A DNA stretch of 64,000 nt, taken from positions 1-64,000 of the forward strand of contig JANRLJ010000043.1 in assembly GCA_033762735.1 (NCBI GenBank). The letters are read 5' to 3'. This DNA comes from JANRLJ01 sp033762735 (GTDB lineage Bacteria > Chloroflexota > Anaerolineae > Aggregatilineales > Phototrophicaceae). Shown in pieces: positions 15,285-24,196 of the stretch (position 1 is its first letter; the number at the start of each line of letters is the position of its first letter). The notes under the pieces are model-generated. The model was not told the DNA's origin and did no database searches. It saw only the letters and a list, made by a program, of their open reading frames with translations. A program made the position numbers and the translations under genes.

Positions 15285-17003
15285 ATGCCTCAGAGACGGC
15301 TGTGGATTCTGGGACTGCTGCTGACGCTGGCCGCCCTTTGCTCTGGTGGACTGGCCGCAGCGCAGACCGGCACGACCAATCTTCTGCGTGATCCCGGCTT
15401 TGAAAATACCGGTGTCTGGAAAAACGTCGCCACCGCGCCGGATAACAGCGCAACCTTTAACGTCGCCCCGGACTGGGAAGGCTGGTACACCGAATCACCC
15501 CGCACCCAGGACTGGCAGAATCGCCTGCCCAATGGCTTCCCCTTCAGCGAAAACGGTGCGGGTTTCGCCCGTTCCGGCAACCGTTCACAGGAACTCAGCC
15601 GGGGCAGCGCTACCTTCACCGCCGCCGTGTACCAAATCGTGGCCGTCCAGCCCAACAGCAACATCACTGGCAGCGCGTGGGTGCGGATGAACCTGAACTT
15701 GAATCAGAACCCTGGCGCACAGGCGCGTGTGGGCATTGACCCCAACGGCGGCAACAACCCCTTCGACAGCGACATTGTCTGGTCAAGCTGGGTGGTGAAC
15801 TCGGTCAACGGCTTTCAGCAGATGACCGTGAGCGCGACCACCACAGGCAGCGCCGCGACGCTCTGGCTGTACGCGACGCAGGCGTTCCCGTCTGACCCCA
15901 ACGGCGTTTACTGGGATGACGCCGAACTGATCGGCGGCGGTCCCGGCGGCGCAGTCACGCCCGGCCCCGGTACGCCTGCTGGCGGCACCCCCGGCGCGAC
16001 AGCCGTTCCGCCAACATTGCCCCCACCCGCGCAGGCCAGCTTCGTCGTACCGCAGGAACCGCAGCCCGACGGCTCGATTGTCCACACCATTCAGACGGGC
16101 GATACCATCAACGCGATTTCGGTAGCGTATGGTGTCCCGGTCGCTGATATTCTTTCGCTCAACAACCTCTCCAACCCGCGCATTATTCAAGTTGGACAGC
16201 GGCTGATTATCCGGCAGGCACCTCCCGGTGGCGGCGGCGATGATGGTGAGGAAGACGAAGACGAGGATAACGGCGGTTCAGGCGCAGCGCCTACACGCCG
16301 CCCGACAGGCAGCACGGCAGGCGGTGGTCAGTCCGGCGGCTCGAATGCCAGCAGCACCGAAAGCGCTGATGCAGCGGAAGAAGAACCGACCGAGGCAGAA
16401 GAACCCACAGAGGAAGAACCGACTCCTTCTCCCACGCCACAGCCGACTCGCACGCCCGCCCCGCCTGCACCGGTTGCGATGGCCGATACCGAGCGCGAGA
16501 TTGACCCGGCTTCCCAGGTTTCTATCGTATGCGTCAGTCTGTTCGGGGACATGAACGCCAATCGCATTCAGGACGCGGAAGAAATCGCGCTGGAAGGCGG
16601 CGAGATCACGCTGAACAAGGGCAGCGAAGCCATCGACAGCATCGAGCCAGATGGATCACCCGATCCGTATTGCTTTGAAGACCTGGAAGCAGGCGATTAT
16701 GTCGCGGTCGCGCAGGCACCCGACAACTACGGACTAACCACGCCCAACCAGTATCGCCTGCGCCTCCAGCCAGGCACACAGCTTAACGTGGCCTTTGGCG
16801 CGGCGGAAGGGGTTGAAGCGGCTGCTCCGCCCCCGCCCGACACTGGCGAAATCATCGACGAAGCCGTGACCAGCGAAGCGGCGGTTGAGGAAGAAAACAG
16901 CACCAACCAACTGCTGCAAAACGCCGGGCTGATCCTGATGGGACTGGCTGGCATGACGCTCATCGGCGGCCTGATTACAGCGGCGCTGCTGCGTCGGCGC
17001 TAG
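15285..17003 (+). CDS. Surface protein: carbohydrate-binding-like, LysM and SdrD-B-like domains
   Basis: 572 residues. A signal peptide (LWILGLLLTLAALCSGGLAAA) is followed by a jelly-roll, CBM-like domain beginning NLLRDPGFEN, to about residue 215. After a Gly/Pro-rich linker, residues about 260-310 form a LysM domain (HTIQTGDTINAISVAYGVP...ILSLNNLSN...VGQRLIIRQ), which binds peptidoglycan. A very acidic and Thr/Pro-rich linker leads to an SdrD-B-like domain (SIVCVSLFGDMNANRIQDAE...YCFEDLEAGDYVAV). A C-terminal membrane helix (AGLILMGLAGMTLIGGLITAALL) and RRR end act as an anchor. GGAGTAGGA lies before the ATG. The next gene encodes a related SdrD-B protein 15 bases downstream, so the two form an operon. 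Confidence 0.88.
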   Translation: MPQRRLWILGLLLTLAALCSGGLAAAQTGTTNLLRDPGFENTGVWKNVATAPDNSATFNVAPDWEGWYTESPRTQDWQNRLPNGFPFSENGAGFARSGNRSQELSRGSATFTAAVYQIVAVQPNSNITGSAWVRMNLNLNQNPGAQARVGIDPNGGNNPFDSDIVWSSWVVNSVNGFQQMTVSATTTGSAATLWLYATQAFPSDPNGVYWDDAELIGGGPGGAVTPGPGTPAGGTPGATAVPPTLPPPAQASFVVPQEPQPDGSIVHTIQTGDTINAISVAYGVPVADILSLNNLSNPRIIQVGQRLIIRQAPPGGGGDDGEEDEDEDNGGSGAAPTRRPTGSTAGGGQSGGSNASSTESADAAEEEPTEAEEPTEEEPTPSPTPQPTRTPAPPAPVAMADTEREIDPASQVSIVCVSLFGDMNANRIQDAEEIALEGGEITLNKGSEAIDSIEPDGSPDPYCFEDLEAGDYVAVAQAPDNYGLTTPNQYRLRLQPGTQLNVAFGAAEGVEAAAPPPPDTGEIIDEAVTSEAAVEEENSTNQLLQNAGLILMGLAGMTLIGGLITAALLRRR

Positions 17004-17018
17004 GCCGGGAACGGAGCC

Positions 17019-17699
17019 ATGATGCACATATCAAAACGTCTCGTTCTCTGGAGCATCACCACGCTGATTGCGCTTCTGGCCGTGGGATTGGCAGCACACC
17101 CAGCCGCCTCCCAGAACAACGGTCAGCTTTGCGTCGAATCATTTGAAGATCGCAACGGCAGCGGCACCCAGGACGCCGGGGAGCCACTGCTGACCCGTGA
17201 TGTCAGCGTCAATCTGCTGGACGCAAGCGGCGTGATTATCGCCAGCGCCCTGCTCGATACCTCGCCCCGTGCGGCGCAGGGGTTGGTGTGCTTTACGAAT
17301 CTGGCTGCCGGGCAGTACTCGCTGGAAGTCAACAGCGCGGCCTATCAGGCCAGCGAACCCGGCGGCCTGACTGTGGAAGTGCGCAGCGGGGAACAGCCGC
17401 AGATTCTCACCTTCGGCGGTACTCGCATCACAGGAGGCGCGGTCGAGAGCGCTTCGGACGCGGGCGCAGCGACCTTCAACCGGGATGATCTGCTCGAACG
17501 GGCGCTGGTTGCAGGCGCAGGCGCAGCAGTGGTCATGCTCGTGATGGCCGTAATCGGCTTTATCATCTACAGCCTGACGCTGCGCCGCCGTTATCGGCGT
17601 GTGTTAGCGGCGGAGGCGGCCTATCGCCAGCGCACCACCACTGGTTCCATGCGGGCGGTTCGGCCTTCGGATACCGGGGAATTTCGGCGCCCTCAATAA
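17019..17699 (+). CDS. SdrD-B-like membrane-anchored surface protein
   Basis: 226 residues. Signal peptide (LVLWSITTLIALLAVGLAAHPAAS), then one SdrD-B/Cna-B-like domain (about 40-135: LCVESFEDRNGSGTQDAGEP...GLVCFTNLAAGQYSLEV). A membrane helix (VAGAGAAVVMLVMAVIGFIIYSL, about 165-190) and a basic cytoplasmic tail of 35 residues follow. The domain matches the one at the end of the upstream LysM protein, and the 15-base spacing indicates co-transcription. It is probably a wall or S-layer accessory protein. The start may be the second ATG at 17022. Confidence 0.85.
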   Translation: MMHISKRLVLWSITTLIALLAVGLAAHPAASQNNGQLCVESFEDRNGSGTQDAGEPLLTRDVSVNLLDASGVIIASALLDTSPRAAQGLVCFTNLAAGQYSLEVNSAAYQASEPGGLTVEVRSGEQPQILTFGGTRITGGAVESASDAGAATFNRDDLLERALVAGAGAAVVMLVMAVIGFIIYSLTLRRRYRRVLAAEAAYRQRTTTGSMRAVRPSDTGEFRRPQ

Positions 17700-17715
17700 C
17701 CATCTCGGAGAGAAC

Positions 17716-17739
17716 AGGGACACGGCATGCCGTGTCCCT
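17716..17739. repeat. 24-bp perfect palindrome of the GTAGGG/CCCTAC-shell family
   Basis: AGGGACACGGCA meets its exact reverse complement TGCCGTGTCCCT with no loop, followed by ACGGG. It lies in the 50-base gap between the convergent surface-protein and alanine dehydrogenase genes. The inner 20 bases recur at 24145-24164. Confidence 0.85.
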
Positions 17740-17749
17740 ACGGGCATCC

Positions 17750-18889
17750 TTATCCCCGCACCAGTTCGCTTCGTCCCCAGGCGATGTTTTCCACCGCCGT
17801 CACGGGCAGATTGAATGTCTCCGCCACCGCCGCATGAGTCACGCGCCCGCGATAGATATTCAGGCCATGCGCAAGACCGGGGTCGCTGCGCAGCGCCTCG
17901 TATAAACCGTAATCCGCCACGCGCAGGATGTAGCGCAGGGTGGCGTTAGACAGTGCCAGGCTGGACGTGCGCGGCACTGCCCCCGGCATATTGGCAACAC
18001 CATAGTGCAGCACATTGTCAACCACATAAGTGGGGTCGCTGTGCGTTGTCGGGCGCGTTGTCTCCACACAGCCGCCCTGATCGACCGCCACATCCACCAC
18101 CACGCTGCCCACTGGCATGGAAGAAAGCTGACTGCGCTTAATCAGATGCGGGGCTTTCGCGCCCGTAATCAGCACTGCACCGATCACAGCATCGGCGGAT
18201 TTGATGGACTCGGCAATATTGGCCGCGTTGGAATAGAGCGTGGTCAGCCGGCCATGCAGCGTGTCTTCCAGGTAGCGCAGCCGCTCCAGATTGATGTCAA
18301 GCAGAGTCACGCGCGCCCCCATGCCAAGCGCAACTTTGGCCGCATTCGCGCCTACCGTCCCACCGCCGAGCACGACAATGTGCGCCGGGCCAACGCCGGG
18401 AACGCCACCCATCAGAATGCCGCGCCCGCCCTGCGTCTTGGTCAGATAATAGGCCGCGATCTGCGTCGCCATGCGCCCGGCGACCTCGCTCATCGGCTCC
18501 AGCAGCGGCAGGCGGCCTTCGTCGTCGGTCACGGTTTCATAAGCCAGCCCGACCATGCCGCTGTCGATCATTTTGTGAGTCAGTTCTTCCGCCGCGGCCA
18601 GATGCAGATAGGTGAACAGAATCAGGTCTTCGCGCAGATAGGCATACTCGGCAGGCTGCGGCTCCTTCACCTTGACCACCATCGTCGCGCGTTTCCATAC
18701 TTCTTCCGCGCTGTAGAGCACCGTCGCGCCTGCCGCTTCATATTCCGCATCGGTGAACGCGCTGCCCAGCCCCGCGCCTGTCTCCACGAACACCTCATGC
18801 CCATGCGCGATCAACTCACGGACGCTGTTGGGCGGGAGCGCAATCCGATGCTCATCTGTCTTAATCTCTTTGGGGATGCCAATAATCAT
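17750..18889 (-). CDS. ald: Alanine dehydrogenase
   Basis: About 379 residues, normal for the family. It interconverts L-alanine with pyruvate, NH3 and NADH. Family blocks are seen in order: IIGIPKEIKTDEHRIALPP at the N-terminus, VVKVKEPQPAEY with the pyruvate-site Lys, LFTYLHLAA with the catalytic His, and the Rossmann stretch IVVLGGGTVGANAAKVALGMGA. DINLERL, VIGAVLITGAKAPHLI, VVVDVAVDQGGCVETTRPTTH and VDNVLHYGVANMPGAVPRTS follow. The ATG at 18889 has GAGGTG upstream; a GTG at 18895 would add two residues. It stands alone with its own regulator-like XRE gene just upstream. Confidence 0.97.
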   Translation of the reverse strand: MIIGIPKEIKTDEHRIALPPNSVRELIAHGHEVFVETGAGLGSAFTDAEYEAAGATVLYSAEEVWKRATMVVKVKEPQPAEYAYLREDLILFTYLHLAAAEELTHKMIDSGMVGLAYETVTDDEGRLPLLEPMSEVAGRMATQIAAYYLTKTQGGRGILMGGVPGVGPAHIVVLGGGTVGANAAKVALGMGARVTLLDINLERLRYLEDTLHGRLTTLYSNAANIAESIKSADAVIGAVLITGAKAPHLIKRSQLSSMPVGSVVVDVAVDQGGCVETTRPTTHSDPTYVVDNVLHYGVANMPGAVPRTSSLALSNATLRYILRVADYGLYEALRSDPGLAHGLNIYRGRVTHAAVAETFNLPVTAVENIAWGRSELVRG

Positions 18890-18980
18890 TTTCACCTCAG
18901 GGCGGGTTTTATCTAAAACGTGACCTCATTGTACATCATGTCTGAATTTCTGGTGCATTTTTTCAGCACTTTGTACGAAT

Positions 18981-19250
18981 TTAGGATTTCTCTACGTCCT
19001 GCCGCGTTCTGCCCGCTGCTCCAGAGGGGAAGTCATCCAGAGAAACGTTCATCACCTCGCACAGGCGGTCGATGTACCGCGGTTCGACTTCCTTGCCGCG
19101 CTCGATGCGTGAGAGGACGGCGGGCGCCATCCCCACGCGCTCGGAAAAGTCACGGGCGGGTTCATCCCCACGATATTTGCGCACCGCTTTGCCGAAGCGC
19201 TGGCGGTCATAGGATTTCAAGGGTTGTTCGGATTGTCCTGCTTCAGTCAT
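18981..19250 (-). CDS. XRE-family helix-turn-helix regulator
   Basis: 89 residues. The helix-turn-helix domain spans about residues 18-75: FGKAVRKYRGDEPARDFSERVGMAPAVLSRIERGKEVEPRYIDRLCEVMNVSLDDF. It contains the phage-repressor-like pattern of scaffold and recognition helices (MAPAVLSRIERGK). ATG 19250 has GGAAGG upstream. No sensor domain is attached. It lies 90 bases upstream of ald in the same direction, so it may regulate ald or simply share its transcript; the target is not known. Confidence 0.85.
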   Translation of the reverse strand: MTEAGQSEQPLKSYDRQRFGKAVRKYRGDEPARDFSERVGMAPAVLSRIERGKEVEPRYIDRLCEVMNVSLDDFPSGAAGRTRQDVEKS

Positions 19251-19298
19251 CGTTCACCTTCCGGGAGTGGCTCTAGCTTCTCGCTGGCAGAGGGGAGT

Positions 19299-20045
19299 AT
19301 GCTTGAGCTTATGGATTCCAGACTCATTATCATCATTGTAGGATTGCTCATCGGGCTGTCAAAGGGCGGCGTGGGTGGGCCAATTTCGGTCGGGCTGGCG
19401 CTGCCGCTGCTCACGCAAACAATGGACGCGAAGCTGGCCGTCGGCCTCGTGCTGCCGCTGCTGATCGTGGCCGATATGTTCGCCATGCGCTTTTACTGGA
19501 AGCAGTGGGACGAAGCCGCCATCAGGCTACTGCTGCCGATGGCGGTGGTTGGCGTGGTTCTTGGGATTGTAGCGCTCAACTTCATTACGGGGGATGCGTT
19601 GAAGCGCGTGATCGGGGTCTTTTCGCTGGTGGTCATCGCTTACCGACTGCTCAGCAATCGTCTGACGCAGGTCGCCTATACTCACCGTCCGTGGCATGGG
19701 CAGTTCGCCGGGTGGATGGGCGGCTTCGCTTCCACCCTCGCCAACGTCGGCGGCCCACCGATCACGGCCTATCTGCTGCTGCAGGAAGTCAGCCCGCGTG
19801 TGTTTATCGGCACAGTCACGCTGTTTTTCACCATCGTGAACCTGCTCAAAGTCCCCGGCTATTTGCTGCTGGGGCGCGATGTGTTCGACATTAACGCCTT
19901 TTTAAGTATTGCGTGGGTGATCCCGCTCATCCCGGTTGGTGTGTGGCTTGGCCGCAAAATCATCGGTTGGCTGAACCCGAAGGTGTTTGAATGGGTGATG
20001 CTGGCGTTCCTGCTCTATTCCGGCCTGTCGCTGTTATTCGGGTAA
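19299..20045 (+). CDS. TauE/SafE-family sulfite/organosulfonate exporter-like permease
   Basis: About 248 residues with eight hydrophobic segments. The duplicated TauE/SafE signature is visible: LIGLSKGGVGGPISVGLALPLL in the first half and GQFAGWMGGFASTLANVGGPPI in the second. The family moves small anions such as sulfite, sulfoacetate or taurine breakdown products. The ATG at 19299 is only one base from AGGGGAG; the ATG at 19311 (MDSRLIII) is 13 bases away, so the start is not settled. It is divergent from the XRE gene. Confidence 0.88.
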   Translation: MLELMDSRLIIIIVGLLIGLSKGGVGGPISVGLALPLLTQTMDAKLAVGLVLPLLIVADMFAMRFYWKQWDEAAIRLLLPMAVVGVVLGIVALNFITGDALKRVIGVFSLVVIAYRLLSNRLTQVAYTHRPWHGQFAGWMGGFASTLANVGGPPITAYLLLQEVSPRVFIGTVTLFFTIVNLLKVPGYLLLGRDVFDINAFLSIAWVIPLIPVGVWLGRKIIGWLNPKVFEWVMLAFLLYSGLSLLFG

Positions 20046-20121
20046 AAGGCGACGCAAAGGCGAAAGTGCAAACCATCTCTTTGCGATTCTCGGCGTTCTT
20101 CGCGCCTTTGCGTCAAAATCG
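20046..20121. repeat. Long inverted repeat, GACGCAAAGGCG type
   Basis: GGCGACGCAAAGGCG at the left faces CGCGCCTTTGCGTC at the right with CTTTGCG-type words between. It fills the gap between the convergent TauE and Nudix genes and may serve as a transcript end for either. It belongs to the same class as elements at 49414-49487 and 59858-59990. Confidence 0.65.
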
Positions 20122-20128
20122 CCTGTCG

Positions 20129-20569
20129 CTATCGCACCTTTTCCAGCAGTTCGTACAGCCCTTCAGGATAGAGCGGCGCAGTGCTGTAGAGAAAATCCTC
20201 GAAATCCTTCCAGATGGCGACGTACAGGCTTTCGTCGTCTTCGACTGCCTCTAAGCCGTCCTGCGTATAGACCGCCTCATCCACGAATTTGCCGTCATAG
20301 ATCAGGCAGATTTCGTGCCCCTTCTGCCCGTCATACTCGAAGATGCTTTCCAGCGTCCCTAAATAGCGCACATTTGTGACGTCCAGGTCGAGTTCTTCCT
20401 TCACCTCGCGCACAATCGTTTCCGCACCGCGTTCGCCGAACTCGATCTTGCCACCGATGGGACGGTAAAATACCTCGTCCTTGACCACATCATACCCTTC
20501 CGCGACCAGAATTCGCCCGCGATGCCGAAACACACACAGGGCTATGGGGCGCACTTTACCGGGTTTCAT
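20129..20569 (-). CDS. Nudix hydrolase
   Basis: 146 residues. The Nudix box is complete at about 40-62: GGKIEFGERGAETIVREV then KEELDL, fitting G-x5-E-x7-R-E-x2-E-E-x-G/D. This places the Mg-binding Glu residues. The family hydrolyses nucleoside diphosphates linked to another moiety; the substrate cannot be told. ATG 20569 with AGGAGA upstream. Divergent from the HEAT/membrane gene at 20704. Confidence 0.92.
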   Translation of the reverse strand: MKPGKVRPIALCVFRHRGRILVAEGYDVVKDEVFYRPIGGKIEFGERGAETIVREVKEELDLDVTNVRYLGTLESIFEYDGQKGHEICLIYDGKFVDEAVYTQDGLEAVEDDESLYVAIWKDFEDFLYSTAPLYPEGLYELLEKVR

Positions 20570-20703
20570 CGCTGCTTCTCCTGAGTTACAGTCTATGCTA
20601 TATGACGGCCATCAAACGCCTGCCCTACGCTGACTTTTCCTGAGTCAGATGATGGCTTATGATTGTGCCTTATTCATCATGACTTGGACACTTCGAGGAT
20701 GCG

Positions 20704-22218
20704 ATGGCGAAGAAAAATAACTTCGACGAGCTTGACGACTTCGACGACGATCTCAGCGTCTTCGATGAGGATGACAGAGGCGGGGGCGATCTGCGCTCGC
20801 TGGAAGAATTCGAGGCGACGGTTGACGACCAGATGAAAATCCTGCTCTCGCGCAAGGCCGAGCCAGCCGAACGGGTGGAAGCCGCGCTGTGGCTGGGGAA
20901 TTCCGGTGCGCCGAAAGCGATCACCGCGCTTCGCAGGGTCTATGAACACGAAAAGGACAAGAAAATCAGGAACGCCGCCAAATACGCGCTCGGTCAGTTC
21001 AAGGCACTGGACACGGCTATCGAACGCGGGGAAGGCGAACCGGTGTTGGACGCGCTGGAGCGGGAAGAAAACGCCGTCATCCGTGACCTGCTGGAAGACA
21101 TTGCGCTGGGCAGGACGGGCGCTGGCGGAAGAAGCGGTGGTTCCCCGGTGATGATGATCCTGATGGGTGTGCTGTTTGTGTCGCTGCTGGGACTGGTGAT
21201 CGGAAATGCCCTGCTGCTGAACACGGGCGAACCGGGAAACCGGGAAACGGTCGATCCGACACCTGCCGGCATTGACCCATCCAGCCCGCTCGGAATCGCC
21301 CTGAACGAAGTGAACGCGATGCAGCAGCGGGCGTTTGATGTGCAGGACGACGCCACCGAACTCAAGCGGCAGTATGACGCCTTCCAGGCCAACCAGACGC
21401 CGTTTGATTGCAGCATCATCTTTAAGCGTCCACAAACGTACATTGTCCCGTCGCCGATTCTGACGAACTTCCCCGATCTGAACCTCGACCGTATCGCGGG
21501 CAATCTGTCCTCGTCGGTTACGACCCTTTCCACCATTCAATCGCGTTATGACCTGGTGTGTCCGCCGCGCAGCAATGAACAGACCCCTGTACCCGCCGTT
21601 GCGAGGCAGCCGCTCCCGGCGGAGGTCACACAGGCCAGTGGTGATTTGCAGGTCGTGCTGGATGACATGGAAGCGGTTCTTGAGACGATTCAGGGCACCC
21701 GCACGCAACTGATCGCCAGCGCCACGCCCACCCCCGCCCCGACCGCCGAAGCCACGCCGGAAGCAACCGCGACACCGCTGCCGACGATTGAGCCAACCGC
21801 GACGGTATCGCCCGTCGTCGTGAATCGCTATCTGAGCGATCTGTACGCGATTCTGGACGCCGTGAGCGACCGCAACGGCGCACGCACACTGCTGGTGCAG
21901 TACTGGAACGACGTCGCGAGCGCTGGTCGTACCGACGGCTGCCGCCTGCCCGCGCCGCAGATTCCCGAAAACTATACCGAAACCATCCCGGCAGATGTGC
22001 TGCTGGTGGCGCCAGCACTGCAAAGCGCGGTGGAACAGCTTAATATCGGGCTGGATCTGCTGCGGCAGGGCTGGGGGCTGTTCAATACGTCCTGCCAGAA
22101 CAATACGCTGGGTGCGCAGCTTCCTGTCGCGCAGGAGATTACACGAACGGTGGAGACGACGTTTAGCAACGCTGAAGACATCCTGAACACCATCCGCACT
22201 GCGCTGCGTAATCGTTAA
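20704..22218 (+). CDS. HEAT-repeat membrane protein with large extracellular part
   Basis: 504 residues. A very acidic N-terminus (about 1-35, DELDDFDDDLSVFDEDDRGG) leads into two HEAT-like helices (AERVEAALWLGNSGAPKAIT, IRNAAKYALGQF). One membrane helix lies near residue 150 (VMMILMGVLFVSLLGLVIGNALLL). The extracellular part (about 175-504) is helical, broken by a Thr/Pro/Ala-rich linker (about 340-370), and has sparse Cys. GAGGAT precedes the ATG. A cytoplasmic protein-binding platform linked to an outside helical domain is the simplest reading. Family not recognised. Confidence 0.75.
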   Translation: MAKKNNFDELDDFDDDLSVFDEDDRGGGDLRSLEEFEATVDDQMKILLSRKAEPAERVEAALWLGNSGAPKAITALRRVYEHEKDKKIRNAAKYALGQFKALDTAIERGEGEPVLDALEREENAVIRDLLEDIALGRTGAGGRSGGSPVMMILMGVLFVSLLGLVIGNALLLNTGEPGNRETVDPTPAGIDPSSPLGIALNEVNAMQQRAFDVQDDATELKRQYDAFQANQTPFDCSIIFKRPQTYIVPSPILTNFPDLNLDRIAGNLSSSVTTLSTIQSRYDLVCPPRSNEQTPVPAVARQPLPAEVTQASGDLQVVLDDMEAVLETIQGTRTQLIASATPTPAPTAEATPEATATPLPTIEPTATVSPVVVNRYLSDLYAILDAVSDRNGARTLLVQYWNDVASAGRTDGCRLPAPQIPENYTETIPADVLLVAPALQSAVEQLNIGLDLLRQGWGLFNTSCQNNTLGAQLPVAQEITRTVETTFSNAEDILNTIRTALRNR

Positions 22219-22221
22219 ATC

Positions 22222-22255
22222 AAAAAGGGCGAAACCAAACCGTTTCGCCCTTTTT
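22222..22255. terminator. Bidirectional intrinsic terminator
   Basis: A 14-bp perfect stem (AAAAAGGGCGAAAC with GTTTCGCCCTTTTT) closes a 6-base loop. It sits exactly between two convergent genes and carries A- and T-runs for both strands. Confidence 0.95.
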
Positions 22256-22273
22256 ATCCTATTGGCTGAAGCC

Positions 22274-23869
22274 TTATGGCCCCGGCGTCACCGTAATGAC
22301 GATGGGCGGCTGAACGGGCGCACCGGGCACGGGCGTTCCCGGTACACCAGGCACACCGGGCGTTACGGGAATCACACCCGGAACAGGCGTGATGGCGATG
22401 ATGTTGCCCGCCGGATCGAGCGTCAGGAAATTATTCAGCGCCGATCCCGGATTCAGCACCGTCACGAGCAGACCAAACTCACCCGGCGCGACTGATGTTG
22501 GCGCATCCGCGTTCGAGACGATAATCAGATAGCGGGTGCTGCGCGGTACGGTGATCGGCCCCACTGACAGCAGCGGATTGCCCTGCGTCCCACGCCCCAC
22601 GTTCACAAAGCTGGTGGGGTTATCGAACGCCGTAAAGACGATAAAATGCGGGCTGCTGTTGGGCGGGCGCTGGAGCGTCTCGATAATGATTGACTGTCCC
22701 TGGAACAGATCAATGCAGTAGCCTGTCGCGATCTGTTCGCGCGAAAAGCTGTCGAAAATCAACTGGCCGGGCGCGATGACGGGGAGCACATCGAACTGCG
22801 TCTGGAACTGGAACAGACATTGATTCGGGCCGATTTCCTGGTCAGGCGGGATGAGTTCCAGCAGGCGACCACGCAGTTCCGCGAACTGGCTGTCAACCAG
22901 CGCCAGCACTTCCAGCGCCCCGATCACGGTCGCCTGCCCCACTGGATTGCCTGTCCCCGGCTGATTGCACACTTCGATAAAGAGGTCAATCGACCGCCGC
23001 AGGTTGAACATGGCGTCGTTAAACAGGCGCTGGAGCGGGTCAAGCACATTGAAATAGGCCGCCAGCAGTTCGGTCGGGATGTTGTAATCGCTGGGCTGCG
23101 CGGGATAGGGCTGGCAGCTTGCGCGCCCCGTCAGCGCGGCGTCCGTCCACGAGCCGCGAATCGAATCCAGCGAGGGCTGCGCCAGATCAAGCCGCGCCAG
23201 CAGCAGCCGCAGGGTGGCGAGGTAATCATCGGCGACAGGCTGTGAGGGTTGAATCGCTTCCGCCACGATGCCGTCAATCGGCACCAGGGCGATGGATCCA
23301 CCGCCCTGCAACTCGACATAACGCGTGGATACCCAGCCGAGCGTCCCCTCAAAGTTGATCTGTAACCAGCCGTTACTGGCGGTGCGCCCTAAAATGGGCA
23401 CAAGGGCATTGCGCGGCGCGTTTGCCAGCACAGGATAGGCGGTGCTTGGCCCGGCACGAACCCGCAGGAAGGCGATCAGACGGCCTACCACGTCGCTGGT
23501 GGCGCTCGTCAGCCCGGAACGCGGCGACTCAAACCCGCCGTAGGGAATGGTGCGTGGATCCGCCACCGGCAGCGTATTGGGATCGCCCGAAATCACGGCC
23601 AGCGTGGTAATGTTCACCCAGCCTTCGTCGCCGTTGAAATCGACACGGAACCACTCGCCATCCGCGCTGCGCCCGTTGACGATCTCAAAGATGTAGCCCG
23701 CCGGAACCGAACCGCGCACGTCCGCCCCAAGCGCAGGCAGCACACGGATGTTGGCAAATTCATTGGTAATCAGCAGGCGGACTCGGCCATCGTCCTGGGA
23801 GAGCGCCACGCTGATCGTGAGGCACATCAGCCCAAGCAGGACTATCCACCAGAACGCCTTTCTACGCAT
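22274..23869 (-). CDS. Secreted protein with two bacterial SH3 domains
   Basis: About 531 residues. A signal peptide (AFWWIVLLGLMCLTISVALS) is followed by two SH3b domains: NIRVLPALGADVRGSVPAGY...GEWFRVDFNGDEGWV (about 38-90) and LRVRAGPSTAYPVLANAPRN...NGWLQINFEGTLGWV (about 135-200). The central region (about 215-340) is helical with two Cys. A beta domain (about 345-480) and a Gly/Pro/Val-rich tail end it. SH3b domains commonly bind cell-wall peptides. The start is ATG 23869, with GTG 23875 as an alternative. The architecture resembles the neighbouring HEAT protein in its central helical part, and the two genes converge. Confidence 0.8.
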   Translation of the reverse strand: MRRKAFWWIVLLGLMCLTISVALSQDDGRVRLLITNEFANIRVLPALGADVRGSVPAGYIFEIVNGRSADGEWFRVDFNGDEGWVNITTLAVISGDPNTLPVADPRTIPYGGFESPRSGLTSATSDVVGRLIAFLRVRAGPSTAYPVLANAPRNALVPILGRTASNGWLQINFEGTLGWVSTRYVELQGGGSIALVPIDGIVAEAIQPSQPVADDYLATLRLLLARLDLAQPSLDSIRGSWTDAALTGRASCQPYPAQPSDYNIPTELLAAYFNVLDPLQRLFNDAMFNLRRSIDLFIEVCNQPGTGNPVGQATVIGALEVLALVDSQFAELRGRLLELIPPDQEIGPNQCLFQFQTQFDVLPVIAPGQLIFDSFSREQIATGYCIDLFQGQSIIIETLQRPPNSSPHFIVFTAFDNPTSFVNVGRGTQGNPLLSVGPITVPRSTRYLIIVSNADAPTSVAPGEFGLLVTVLNPGSALNNFLTLDPAGNIIAITPVPGVIPVTPGVPGVPGTPVPGAPVQPPIVITVTPGP

Positions 23870-23925
23870 AGCCACCCCATCCGCCTTCGGCTTTCGGTCA
23901 ACATGCTCGCTTAGAATCTATCGCT

Positions 23926-23934
23926 AGTATAACA
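23926..23934 (-). promoter_or_regulatory. Extended -10 promoter element of the SH3 protein gene
   Basis: On the minus strand TGTTATACT combines the TGn extension with TATACT, about 60 bases before the start codon. No clear -35 box was found at the right distance. Confidence 0.5.
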
Positions 23935-23984
23935 GCGCTCAACGATTCGCAATAGCCAGTGGGACAGGAAGGCTATGTGGGGGG

Positions 23985-24105
23985 AAAGTACCGAGTAGTG
24001 AGTTGAAAGTGTCGAGTGAAAAGCAATGAGCAACGAGCGATGAGCAATGAGGAAATACCGAGTAGCGAGTTGAAAGTACCGAGTGAAAAGCAGTGAGAAA
24101 TGAGG
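23985..24105. repeat. Short tandem-like word repeats (GTACCGAGT / AGCAATGAG / AACGAGCGATGAG)
   Basis: About 120 bases made of recurring words: AGTACCGAGTAGTGAGTTG and GTGTCGAGTG, then AGCAATGAG and AACGAGCGATGAG, and again ACCGAGTAGCGAGTTG and AGTACCGAGTG. Open frames here are artefacts of this low-complexity composition. The same words occur near 12668, 12867-12925, 24777-24815 and 59395-59425. The remainder of the 23870-24196 gap holds a palindrome (24145-24164) and no gene. Confidence 0.8.
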
Positions 24106-24144
24106 GAGCAGCAGGCGAAGGCAGGGAAGGAATCGCAACAGTAG

Positions 24145-24164
24145 GGACACGGCATGCCGTGTCC
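24145..24164. repeat. Perfect palindrome of the GTAGGG/CCCTAC-shell family
   Basis: GGACACGGCA meets TGCCGTGTCC with no loop and is preceded by GTAGG. The core is identical to the copy at 17716-17739. The outer right arm has decayed (CTGGCC in place of CTAC). Confidence 0.8.
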
Positions 24165-24196
24165 TGGCCTTTCACCGTAACACTTGAAGATGAAGC

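Noticed and set aside
20677..22023. 448-codon minus-strand frame opposite the HEAT/membrane gene
   Set aside because: Arg/Gln/His-rich translation with no domain; the plus-strand gene has a ribosome site, HEAT repeats and a membrane helix.
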